The position numbers were made by a program, and so were the translations under genes. Below are positions 42,950 through 51,062 of a DNA stretch of 64,000 bases, one piece after another (position 1 is the first letter of the stretch; the number at the start of each line of letters is the position of its first letter). The stretch is taken from positions 33,386 to 97,385 of the forward strand of contig JACKOY010000015.1 of NCBI GenBank assembly GCA_024233935.1, in the 5' to 3' direction. This DNA is from Spirochaetales bacterium (GTDB lineage Bacteria > Spirochaetota > Leptospiria > Leptospirales > Leptonemataceae). The notes beneath the pieces were generated by a model that was not told where the DNA came from, ran no database searches, and saw nothing but the letters and a program-made list of their open reading frames with translations.

Positions 42950-44815
42950 CTAATCAGTCCCGGGAGCAGCGTCGGTCTTGCGCCGGCGGGGCGTCGGACC
43001 GCCGGCCGTTCCCTGCGGCCGTTTCAGGTACTGGTGGTAGACCGCGAATATATCATTGTAGCGAATATAGCCGAGTACCATGCGGTCCTCATCAACAATG
43101 ACGGCCTTATCGTAATCGCACTCCGTGATGATTTTCAGGGCGTCACCCAGCGAAGAGTCTGGCCCCACTGCGGGCACACCGACCTCGGCTGCGTCGTCCA
43201 CGGTGACCAGAGCGCGCACGGATTCAAGCTCAGTCGTTATACGCACTTTCTTCAGGGAAATCATGCCAAAGTAGGTACCGTCGGAATTTGTTACGACAAA
43301 GTCACTGGCCTGAATGTCGAAGGCGAAGGTCTCCAGATCTCCCAGCAAGCGCCGCCGATCGATGATGGCCTGGCTTCTGAATTCCGGAAAGTGCTCCTCT
43401 ATGCGCAGCTGATTGAGAACATCAAGCTGCATATCCCAGAAATGGGCCGGCGATTGAAAGCGGTTCTTCAGTTGCTGCTGGTACAGTGTCCATCGGCCCG
43501 TCAAAATCAGCGCAATCATGCAAACAATCATAAGCGGGGGCAAAAGAGCGTACGACCCGATGATGTCACTGACCATAATCATGGCGGCGAAAGGCGCACG
43601 GGCCACTCCAGCAAAAAAGGCGCCCATGCCCACGATGGCAAACGCGGCCGTCGATATCTCGTATTCGGGCATGAAGTACAAGGTCACGTTCGCAACGAAT
43701 CCCCCGAGCATGGCCCCGATAAACAGAGAGGGCGCGAAGAGTCCTCCGGAACCTCCGGAACCGATCGTAAAGGCGGTGGCCACAATCTTGAGTCCGGCTA
43801 TCAAAAGAAAAAAGAAAGCGACCTGCATGTGGGGTGCCTGAGGAAGCGGGCTTTCACCGGCGATGATTCTCTGAATGTAGCCCATTCCGGAGCCGATCAC
43901 TTCCGGAAACGTCAAAGCCAGTAAGCCAATCACCAGGCCTCCGATCGCCGGCTTGAGGACAATCGGGATGCGCAGTCGCGAGAAGAACTTTCGAATCATA
44001 TGAAAGAACTTCACGTAAATGTAACCAACCGGATAACAAAAAAGCCCGAGCAGCAGATAGACTGGCAATTCATGCAGCCCGCTCAGCCCCAGCTCCCCGA
44101 CCTGGAAAAGAGAACCCGGACCGGTAAAAACCTGAAAAGTCAGATAGCCGGTAACGGAGGCGACAATGCAGGGAACAAGTGCGTCACTCTCGATATCCTC
44201 CAGGTAGAGAATCTCCATGGCCGCAATCGCACCCCCAAGCGGGGCGCGGAAAATGGCGCCCAGACCGCCGGCGGTACCGGCCAGAAGCAGGGTCCTTCGC
44301 GCGCGCGCTCCGGAGCGCAGCAGCCGCGAAAGGCCGGACCCGATGCCGGCGCCAATAAAGGCGGTGGGGCCCTCACGGCCACCGCTGCCCCCGGTCGACA
44401 GCGTAAGGATCGTGCCCAGGGCCTTGAAGAACGGCGCGCGCTTCTTGATCATGCCTTCGCGATGATGGAAGGCACGCACCATCGAATCCGTACCCGCCCC
44501 GCTGGTCTCCGAATAGAAGTAGCGCAGGATCAGGCCGACGCAGAGTCCCCCCAGGGCCGGCAAAAAAAGGAGCATATACGGCGAGCCCAGCCCGTATTCA
44601 TCCAGGAAGGTGCTTTCAATGTGAAGCTCGCCGGGTGGATGGGTAACGTGCAATCCGCCCAGACCATGGAGAAGCAAACGCTCGGCATAACCCAGCCCGT
44701 AAGAGAAGGCCACCGCCGAAAGACCCGAAACGATGCCCACGATCAGGGCGTAGAAGTAGATATGACGCGGAGTACGAATTCGAAGAGTCTCAAGCAAGCG
44801 CTCCCAAATACGCAT
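42950..44815 (-). CDS. ClC-family chloride channel or H+/Cl- antiporter with CBS pair
   Basis: This is a 621-residue membrane protein with 10-12 hydrophobic helices and the ClC selectivity motifs GGSGGREGPTAFIG (gating Glu in GREGP), GTAGGLGAIFRAPLGGAIAAMEI and GSGGSGGLFAPSLFIGAMLGG (GxFxP). A C-terminal cytoplasmic region of about 160 residues holds CBS-like sequences (FVVTNSDGTYFGMISL, YDKAVIVDEDRMVLGYIRYNDI), probable nucleotide-sensing elements. The missing or present proton Glu was not resolved, so transporter and channel remain possible. It is divergent from the nucleotidyltransferase gene. Confidence 0.93.
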   Translation of the reverse strand: MRIWERLLETLRIRTPRHIYFYALIVGIVSGLSAVAFSYGLGYAERLLLHGLGGLHVTHPPGELHIESTFLDEYGLGSPYMLLFLPALGGLCVGLILRYFYSETSGAGTDSMVRAFHHREGMIKKRAPFFKALGTILTLSTGGSGGREGPTAFIGAGIGSGLSRLLRSGARARRTLLLAGTAGGLGAIFRAPLGGAIAAMEILYLEDIESDALVPCIVASVTGYLTFQVFTGPGSLFQVGELGLSGLHELPVYLLLGLFCYPVGYIYVKFFHMIRKFFSRLRIPIVLKPAIGGLVIGLLALTFPEVIGSGMGYIQRIIAGESPLPQAPHMQVAFFFLLIAGLKIVATAFTIGSGGSGGLFAPSLFIGAMLGGFVANVTLYFMPEYEISTAAFAIVGMGAFFAGVARAPFAAMIMVSDIIGSYALLPPLMIVCMIALILTGRWTLYQQQLKNRFQSPAHFWDMQLDVLNQLRIEEHFPEFRSQAIIDRRRLLGDLETFAFDIQASDFVVTNSDGTYFGMISLKKVRITTELESVRALVTVDDAAEVGVPAVGPDSSLGDALKIITECDYDKAVIVDEDRMVLGYIRYNDIFAVYHQYLKRPQGTAGGPTPRRRKTDAAPGTD

Positions 44816-44873
44816 AAGTCAACTTTCCGGCCCGGGTGCCCGGGGCAAGAAACTTCGGATTGACCGGGCACCG

Positions 44874-45605
44874 ATGCGACCCGAACTACACGCAGTGAAG
44901 GATTCGAAGTCCGAAGCCCAGAGTGGTCGGGACACAACCCGGCCACAAAGCCTGATCAAGATCTATCAGGCGCTGAAGAACAAGTACCGCAACTACGACA
45001 CAAAACACGCCCTGAAGCGCATGCAGGCCTTTCGGCGCTCCGCCCAGGAGCTTGGTTCCAAGGGATTTCCACTCGCCTTCGAATTGCTGGGCAGCATCAA
45101 TTTCGGGCTGGTCGAACCCTATTCGGATGCAGACGTAATTATCCTGCACTACTGCGACCTGCACCTTTCGGACGGGGAATGCATGCCGTCCTGCCCGAAC
45201 CTGCTGTTCGAAAAAGAAGAGCTCGTGAAGTCTCTCCGCAGGCAACTCAACGAAGAAATGTGCAGAATCGAGATTCTCGACTGCATCAATATGAAGTACG
45301 TGGAACGCTGCCTGCAAACCGGGGAACTCTCCGGAAACTCTATTATTTATCGTTTTATGTTTTACCGAAACATGGGCCGTCCGGTCAACCGCCCGCTCTA
45401 TATTGAGTATTACGAGGCCCTGGAAAAGAATGCTTCCCTGGTCGCCGAGTTCGAGCTGTGGGCGTCTCTGGCTTTGAAAGCATATCTGAAGACCTCTGAT
45501 CATCGTTACTCTTTCAGCAAGTACAATGAACGTATCTTGAACCAGAGAATCGCCCTGCCGGAGGGCCTGCGCGAAGAACTTCGCCGATACCTGGAAGATG
45601 CCTGA
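44874..45605 (+). CDS. GlnD-like nucleotidyltransferase domain protein
   Basis: The 243-residue protein has a pol-beta-type nucleotidyltransferase motif, LLGSINFGLVEPYSDADVII, containing GS and the metal pair DAD (about residues 71-90), as in GlnD and related enzymes. No HD or ACT domain follows; the C-terminal part is helical (EYYEALEKNASLVAEFEL). It has an unusual His/Cys-rich insert (HYCDLHLSDGECMPSC). The acceptor is unknown. A stand-alone tandem-ACT protein at 27789 looks like the part it lacks compared with GlnD. Confidence 0.7.
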   Translation: MRPELHAVKDSKSEAQSGRDTTRPQSLIKIYQALKNKYRNYDTKHALKRMQAFRRSAQELGSKGFPLAFELLGSINFGLVEPYSDADVIILHYCDLHLSDGECMPSCPNLLFEKEELVKSLRRQLNEEMCRIEILDCINMKYVERCLQTGELSGNSIIYRFMFYRNMGRPVNRPLYIEYYEALEKNASLVAEFELWASLALKAYLKTSDHRYSFSKYNERILNQRIALPEGLREELRRYLEDA

Positions 45606-45622
45606 ACCTGAGTAATTTCATC

Positions 45623-46213
45623 TTGCGGTCCACCCGGGGCGTGCGAAATCTCGAAACCGTGGGTCCCGGACTCCTGAAGCGAATGTTTCTCGTCATGTTT
45701 GCGGCGGCACTGCTCACCTGGGCGCGCGAAGCAACCCTGGCCTTGCTCGCGGCAGACTTCTCAGCCTACTACGAACGCTACGCGTCCGGCGAAACGGCGA
45801 TAGCCCAGGAATGGATGACCACGGCTACCCCCGATTGGATTGATTTCCCGACCGTTTCCGACGCGGCACACTATGCGCCCGTCCCGGATCAGGCCGGCAG
45901 GGAGTGGACGGTGCAAAAAAGCGATGGCGATCTTCTGGGCACAATCACGCGTGAGGCGACCGAAAACCTACCGGTTCGCCGCGTCCTTTTTTCTGTGAAA
46001 GATCCGGACGGGCGACCCGCGTATGCTGTGCTCTTTCGCCTCGAGCCCGCCGGCGAACATCACACACGCATCAGCGTCTCCTGCCGGCGTCCGGGCACTG
46101 CCTATCAGTTGCTTTTTGACCGCACTGAGAAACAAGAATTACTTTCGGCCCTCTGCTCCGGGGCTCTCCAGAAGGTGATTGCCGCAGTGGAGCGGGCACA
46201 ACCGGGCCTATGA
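45623..46213 (+). CDS. membrane-anchored protein of unknown function
   Basis: I recognise no family. The product is up to 196 residues, with one N-terminal hydrophobic segment (MFLVMFAAALLTWA, about residues 21-34). A beta-rich soluble domain follows (WTVQKSDGDLLGTITRE, RVLFSVKDPDGRPAYAVLF, HHTRISVSCRRPG), likely on the periplasmic side. The start is uncertain: TTG 45623, GTG 45641 or ATG 45683. Its stop overlaps the start of the GT87 gene by four bases (ATGA), so they are translationally coupled. Confidence 0.55.
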   Translation: MRSTRGVRNLETVGPGLLKRMFLVMFAAALLTWAREATLALLAADFSAYYERYASGETAIAQEWMTTATPDWIDFPTVSDAAHYAPVPDQAGREWTVQKSDGDLLGTITREATENLPVRRVLFSVKDPDGRPAYAVLFRLEPAGEHHTRISVSCRRPGTAYQLLFDRTEKQELLSALCSGALQKVIAAVERAQPGL

Positions 46214-47526
46214 CCGAACGGCACGAAAGGAAACGTACCCTGTGGCTTGCGCCGGCCGCAATCGCGGTTGCCCTGGTCTGGGGTTTCTTTCAGGACCCCA
46301 CCGGGGCCGTCGGACGCATTGACCTGGCGCCCACTTATATTGCGGCGCGGCTCTATGCCACCGGGAACACGGGGGCTATTTACGCAAACACACCCTACGG
46401 CTTCGACCGCTCTGAACACTGGATCGCGCTCGAAAACGAAACACCCCGGAGCGCTTTCGGAACCGTCTTTGCGTATTGCCCGGCGTACCTCTGGCTTTTT
46501 GTGCCGATTGCGCAGGGGCTTTCCCTCGATGCGCTCACTCTTGCCGTAGTCGTTGCGAACTGGATGCTCATCGGTCTGTTCTTTTTGTATCTGGCGCGAA
46601 TCGGCAGAACCCCCTTCGAACAAGCGGCGATCGTTCTGGGGGGCATGTTGTCGACCTGCGCCGCCAACGGCGTGCAACTGGGCCAGAATGTGGCTCCCCT
46701 GCTGGTTGCCGCTTTTGTCTACGCAAGATCCTGCCAGAGCGGGAACAGGATCGTCGCCGTCATAAGTTTTCTGGCCGCGAACATGCTCAAGCCCTGGGCC
46801 GGCGTACTGATACTTCTGCCACTGATGCGACGTGAATGGAAACTGGCCGGACTACTCCTGGGAAGCCTGGCTCTTTTTTGCGGGCTACAATTCGTGATCG
46901 ATCCGGGGGCTTTCATCGAATACGTGCGTATTACCCTCGAACACTCGCGCATCAGCATCCTGGCGAATAACAACTTCTCTTTGGCCGCCGGACTACAACG
47001 GCTCTACACACAGAATTGGTACCTGTACGCCGACTGGACCGGGGCGCCTCCAGAACCGCTTCCAATGAAAGTCCTGCGATTTGGTGCGGCAGCGGCTGTC
47101 GTGTTCGTCTGCTTTCGCGCAAAGGTAAACTGGAACGTGTGTCTGCAGGCATGCCTGTTCAGCGCCTTTCTCATCATGAATGTATTCTGGGACCACTATT
47201 CGCTCTTGTTTCTTCCGTTCTTTTTCGAACGGCTGCTACAGATCCGGCAGGAGCGAAAGCCCCTCGCCGTTACCGCGCTTGCGGGCGTCCTTGTATTCTT
47301 TGTTCCGTACGGCATAGCTTACAGTTTGCTCTCCACTCTTGCCGCGAGCTATAACGTGACTCTACTTGCATATGCCGCCGCCCTGCTTTCCATGCTGCCC
47401 GCCGTTTGCTTTGGATCGGGACTCTTGAGCGCATTCAAGAATCAGGACGGGCTACGCATTCTCGCCGCCCGGAGCGATACGGCAAGCGCCGCTCAGGGTC
47501 CCGACCCCGCCGTGTTGTCTGCGTGA
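46210..47526 (+). CDS. GT87-family membrane glycosyltransferase (DUF2029)
   Basis: The 438-residue polytopic protein has about ten hydrophobic helices. Its first periplasmic loop carries the GT-C Asp in RIDLAPTYIAARLYATGN, followed by ANTPYGFDRSEHW, the layout of GT87 polyprenol-phosphate-mannose-dependent transferases. These extend surface glycans or glycolipids. It is coupled to the upstream membrane-anchored protein. Its last 34 bases overlap phoU on the other strand. The sugar donor and acceptor are unknown. Confidence 0.75.
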   Translation: MTERHERKRTLWLAPAAIAVALVWGFFQDPTGAVGRIDLAPTYIAARLYATGNTGAIYANTPYGFDRSEHWIALENETPRSAFGTVFAYCPAYLWLFVPIAQGLSLDALTLAVVVANWMLIGLFFLYLARIGRTPFEQAAIVLGGMLSTCAANGVQLGQNVAPLLVAAFVYARSCQSGNRIVAVISFLAANMLKPWAGVLILLPLMRREWKLAGLLLGSLALFCGLQFVIDPGAFIEYVRITLEHSRISILANNNFSLAAGLQRLYTQNWYLYADWTGAPPEPLPMKVLRFGAAAAVVFVCFRAKVNWNVCLQACLFSAFLIMNVFWDHYSLLFLPFFFERLLQIRQERKPLAVTALAGVLVFFVPYGIAYSLLSTLAASYNVTLLAYAAALLSMLPAVCFGSGLLSAFKNQDGLRILAARSDTASAAQGPDPAVLSA

Positions 47527-48218
47527 CGAATGTCTTCGCCGGTCGAAAGGCGCACGAGCTCTTCACCCACGTTCACGGCCAGATCCCCGGCCCGTTCCAG
47601 GCTCAGAGTGATGCGATAGATGTCTGCAAAGCTGGCCCGTTCGAGCTCCGTTTTCTGGAGGGCTTCTTCAAAAACGTTCTGGCAGTGACGGTCCAGTTCC
47701 TGGTCCACTTCTTGAATCGAACCAAAGAAGCGGTCTTTCTCCTCCACGAGGGACTCCACCGCCATGCCAACGACTGTGATGACCCGCGAGAGCATTAAAT
47801 GCATGGAGGGATCGTCCCGGAACGAGCCGCGGGGAACGCGACCCTTCACGAAGACCCGGGCGGCATTGACGACGTTGTCACTCAGACGCTCCAGATTGCG
47901 GGTGATGCGAATGGCCGAAAGGGCAAACCGGAGTGGGTCCCGTTTTAGAACCCGGTCGGGGCCAAGCGCTTCCATGCCGAGCTCCCGGCGGCTGGCCACA
48001 GCCTCCAGAATGGCGGTCTGGGAAATGTTATCGTTCTCTTTTTCGAGCGAGTCAATCAGATCGTCCCGTCGGATGATCTCCCGGGCCAGATCATAGTTGT
48101 CCTGCTCAAACGCATCACTCAGAAGCAGGACCTGCTCCAGGGCCAGCTCCGCCATTCTCGCCAGATTTCCCTTCAGGTACTGGAATCTCGAATTCAGAAC
48201 TTCGGTCGCCAGATACAT
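47493..48218 (-). CDS. phoU: PhoU-domain protein
   Basis: This is a 241-residue all-helical protein with two PhoU repeats, seen at LALEQVLLLSDAFEQDNYD through LEKENDNISQTAI and at SMHLMLSRVITVVGMAVES onward. The metal-binding signature is visible as RITRNLERLSDNVVNAAR and RITLSLERAGDLAVNVGEE (E-R-x-[GS]-D-x-[AV]). PhoU links phosphate transport to PhoR signalling. No pst or phoBR gene is nearby, so it could serve a Na/Pi cotransporter instead. Confidence 0.88.
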   Translation of the reverse strand: MYLATEVLNSRFQYLKGNLARMAELALEQVLLLSDAFEQDNYDLAREIIRRDDLIDSLEKENDNISQTAILEAVASRRELGMEALGPDRVLKRDPLRFALSAIRITRNLERLSDNVVNAARVFVKGRVPRGSFRDDPSMHLMLSRVITVVGMAVESLVEEKDRFFGSIQEVDQELDRHCQNVFEEALQKTELERASFADIYRITLSLERAGDLAVNVGEELVRLSTGEDIRHADNTAGSGP

Positions 48219-48385
48219 GTGTCTTCCTGTTTGTCAGCTTTTGGCCGGCCTGTCCATTACTACGTCGGTCGGGGTGCTTTTTCCCTCAGTTTTTGTCCAG
48301 GGCCCGCGAAAAGCCCGAAAACCGGGCCCGGGCTTTGTAGGCTGCGGCCCGGGTTTCGCTTGCCATAGGGCACGCGACGAAGACA

Positions 48386-48865
48386 ATGGGGCGCATGAGA
48401 AAGTCATTTCGAAGTCTTGCATTTCTATTTTTAAGCACAGCATTGGCTCTGGCGCTCGGCGCCTGCAGCAGTTCGTCCGAAGGCGAGCAAGCCGAGCAGG
48501 GCTCAGACGGCGGGGCAGCCACCCGCGAAGCCGGCGCCATGGCCGGGACCGGTTGCGTTGAGGGAGATTGCGCCAACGGCCGGGGCACCTTCCGCTACGA
48601 ATCCGGAAGCGCCTACGAGGGCGAGTTCGCCAACGGCATGCGCAACGGCGAAGGGACCTACCAGTGGTCAAGCGGCGCGAGCTACACCGGCCAATGGCAG
48701 GACGGGAAACGCAGCGGATACGGTGTTTACACCTATCCAAACGGCGACAGCTACGAAGGGCAGTTTGTCAACGATCAGCGTTCCGGCCTGGGCACCTACA
48801 AATGGAGCGATGGCCGTCAGTTTGTGGGCCAGTTCGAGAACGGCGCTCCAGTAACAGAGCAGTAA
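48386..48865 (+). CDS. MORN-repeat lipoprotein
   Basis: The 159-residue product has a lipoprotein signal with lipobox LALGAC (Cys about residue 27) and a Ser/Glu/Gly linker. Four MORN repeats of about 23 residues follow: GRGTFRYESGSAYEGEF, GEGTYQWSSGASYTGQW, GYGVYTYPNGDSYEGQF and GLGTYKWSDGRQFVGQF. MORN repeats bind lipids or act as rigid beta scaffolds; the lipid anchor puts this one at a membrane. A strong hairpin follows the stop. It is divergent from phoU. Confidence 0.85.
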   Translation: MGRMRKSFRSLAFLFLSTALALALGACSSSSEGEQAEQGSDGGAATREAGAMAGTGCVEGDCANGRGTFRYESGSAYEGEFANGMRNGEGTYQWSSGASYTGQWQDGKRSGYGVYTYPNGDSYEGQFVNDQRSGLGTYKWSDGRQFVGQFENGAPVTEQ

Positions 48866-48874
48866 TTTCCGTCG

Positions 48875-48902
48875 ACGCCGGGGCCTGAGATTGCCCCGGC
48901 GT
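48875..48902. terminator. 10-bp hairpin between convergent MORN and trpG genes
   Basis: ACGCCGGGGC (48875-48884) pairs exactly with GCCCCGGCGT (48893-48902) around an 8-base loop. It lies 9 bases after the MORN stop and 31 bases beyond the trpG stop, so it could end transcripts from both sides. No U-run follows on either strand, so Rho-independent action is uncertain. Confidence 0.45.
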
Positions 48903-48933
48903 GCATTCAGGCAGTGAACGCCCCGCCCGGATA

Positions 48934-49512
48934 TTAGCCCGGGTGGCAGGCCGTCACAAAGTTCTTCATCAATTGCATCCCGTGCTGGGTGAGAATCGAC
49001 TCCGGGTGGAACTGTACGCCCTCCAGATGCGGAAACTGCCGGTGACGAACGCCCATGATCACGCCATCGGAGGTATGCGCCGTGACCTCCAGCACCGCCG
49101 GGCAATGCCCGGGGTCAATGACCAGCGAATGGTAGCGGGTGGCTTCGAAGGGCGATGGCAATCCCGAGAAGACTCCCTGCCCGTCGTGAAAGATTTCTGA
49201 GACTTTGCCATGCATGATCGCAGGCGCCCCCACAATCTGTCCGCCATTTACAAATCCCAACGCCTGATGACCCAGGCATACACCAAGCACCGGACGTAGC
49301 CGGCCCATTTCACGCACAACATCAAGACTCACGCCGCTGTCTTCCGGCCGCCCGGGCCCGGGGGAAATCACAACGCCCGACGGACTCAACGCTTCAAGTT
49401 CGTTCAGCGTAACGCGATCATTTCTAAAAACACGCACGTCGTCGGTCAGCTGCGTCAAATACTGGTACAGATTGTAGGTGAACGAATCGTAGTTATCGAT
49501 CAGCACAATCAT
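48934..49512 (-). CDS. trpG: anthranilate synthase component II (glutamine amidotransferase)
   Basis: The 192-residue class I amidotransferase supplies ammonia to TrpE. The catalytic Cys is in GVCLGHQALGFVNGG (about residue 79) and the His/Glu pair in GVQFHPESILT near the end. It starts inside the trpE stop (4-base ATGA overlap), showing coupling. It could also serve PabB in folate synthesis, as dual-use PabA/TrpG proteins do. Confidence 0.92.
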   Translation of the reverse strand: MIVLIDNYDSFTYNLYQYLTQLTDDVRVFRNDRVTLNELEALSPSGVVISPGPGRPEDSGVSLDVVREMGRLRPVLGVCLGHQALGFVNGGQIVGAPAIMHGKVSEIFHDGQGVFSGLPSPFEATRYHSLVIDPGHCPAVLEVTAHTSDGVIMGVRHRQFPHLEGVQFHPESILTQHGMQLMKNFVTACHPG

Positions 49513-50999
49513 TGGAATCCCCTGCGGGCAAAACGAACCGCGGCCAGCATGCCCCGCACTTTGTTGGCCACCTCTTCACATTCCAGTTCCGGTTTCGAAT
49601 CGAACACGACGCCGGCACCCGCCTGCAGATAGCAGACATCGTCGCGAAACACCATCGTGCGAATGGAAATGGCCGTGTCAAAATCTCCGTTGTAATTGAA
49701 ATAGCCGATGCAACCCGCGTAGATGCCACGCCGCCGGTTTTCCAGTTCGTCGATGATCTCCATAGATCGGATCTTCGGGGCGCCGCTGACCGTGCCGGCG
49801 GGTAAAGAAGCGCGCAGTGCTTCATACGGGTGCAAATCGGGCGCCAGTTTTCCTTCGCAGTGCGAAACGATGTGCATCACGTGGGAATAGCGCTCAATTG
49901 CCTTGAACTCCGTAACGCGTACGCTGCCCGGTTCACTGACACGTCCCACGTCATTTCGACCCAGGTCCACCAACATGATGTGCTCGGCAATCTCCTTCTG
50001 ATCGGACAGCAGCTCCTGCTCCAGGGCCAGATCCTCGGCCGGAGTACGGCCGCGCCGGCGTGTGCCGGCAATGGGGCGCAGGACCACTTTGCTGTTCTGA
50101 AGCCTGACCAGAATTTCCGGGCTGGAACCAACGATCTGGAAAGGACCCAGATTCAGGTAATACATGTACGGGCTGGGATTGATCGCCCGCAGACCGCGAT
50201 AGATACTGAAAGCGTCTATGCCGGGCCGAAAACTATAACGCTTCGAAAGAACGACCTGGAAGATGTCGCCGGCATGGATGTACTCCCGAGCCCGGGAAAC
50301 GATGGCGCGAAATTCATCGGCCGTCATGTTGCTTTCGATCGGCATGGGCCCACGCAGTGGCGGCGGTTCGGGGTCGGGCCGGGGTGTCCGCAGGCGCTCT
50401 TCCATACGGTCCAGACATTGCAACGCGTGGTCGTAGGCGCGATCGACACTTTCAAAATCTTCGGTCCGGACGTTCACGACCAAACGCACGTGTCGTTCCA
50501 CATGGTCGACAATCACACTTTCGTCGGTCAAGAGCAGATAGGCGTCATCCTGCTGTAGATCGTCGATGTTCTGGTCCGGAAGCTTCTCATAGTAGCGAAT
50601 TAGATCGTACGAAAGAAAGCCGACCGCCCCGCCGAAAAAGGCCGGCAGGCGAGCGTCCGCGACCGGCTTTGCAGACTCCATGAACCGCTTCAGGAATTCG
50701 AGCGGATCGCCCTCAAATGATTCAATCACGTCGCCCGTGGGGCTTTCGATGCGAAAGCTGCGGTCCCGGCCGCGTAAAACTGCGCGCGGGTTCACACCGA
50801 TAAAAGAATTGCGTCCGATCTGCTCGTTATTGATGACCGATTCTAGAAGAAAGCTATGACGACTGCGATCTCCTTCGAAGCGTAAGAATATCGAGATCGG
50901 TGTCAGCGTGTCCCCCAATAACTGACGAAAAACCGGTATGAGGTTCCCTTGCCGGGAACGCTCCCGGAACTGTCGACGACTGAGGCTTACCTTGAGCAT
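49509..50999 (-). CDS. trpE: anthranilate synthase component I
   Basis: TrpE converts chorismate to anthranilate. The 496-residue protein has the N-terminal LLES element of the tryptophan feedback site (HSFLLESVINNEQIGRNSF) and the catalytic chorismate-binding domain (IHAGDIFQVVLSKRY, GSSPEILVRL, RPIAGTRRRG, LVDLGRNDVGRVSEPGSV, GTVSGAPKIRSMEIIDELE). It is the first gene of trpE-trpG. Only 63 bases separate it from rarA upstream, and no trp leader peptide or attenuator is visible. Confidence 0.93.
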   Translation of the reverse strand: MLKVSLSRRQFRERSRQGNLIPVFRQLLGDTLTPISIFLRFEGDRSRHSFLLESVINNEQIGRNSFIGVNPRAVLRGRDRSFRIESPTGDVIESFEGDPLEFLKRFMESAKPVADARLPAFFGGAVGFLSYDLIRYYEKLPDQNIDDLQQDDAYLLLTDESVIVDHVERHVRLVVNVRTEDFESVDRAYDHALQCLDRMEERLRTPRPDPEPPPLRGPMPIESNMTADEFRAIVSRAREYIHAGDIFQVVLSKRYSFRPGIDAFSIYRGLRAINPSPYMYYLNLGPFQIVGSSPEILVRLQNSKVVLRPIAGTRRRGRTPAEDLALEQELLSDQKEIAEHIMLVDLGRNDVGRVSEPGSVRVTEFKAIERYSHVMHIVSHCEGKLAPDLHPYEALRASLPAGTVSGAPKIRSMEIIDELENRRRGIYAGCIGYFNYNGDFDTAISIRTMVFRDDVCYLQAGAGVVFDSKPELECEEVANKVRGMLAAVRFARRGFQ

Positions 51000-51062
51000 C
51001 GCGGAAGTACCTGCATCACCACCATACGGCGGCAGGTCAGAGTTTTCGGCGGAGAGCGAGTG

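Noticed and set aside
51000..51062. Tryptophan attenuator before trpE
   Set aside because: The 63-base gap has no leader frame with Trp codons and no terminator.
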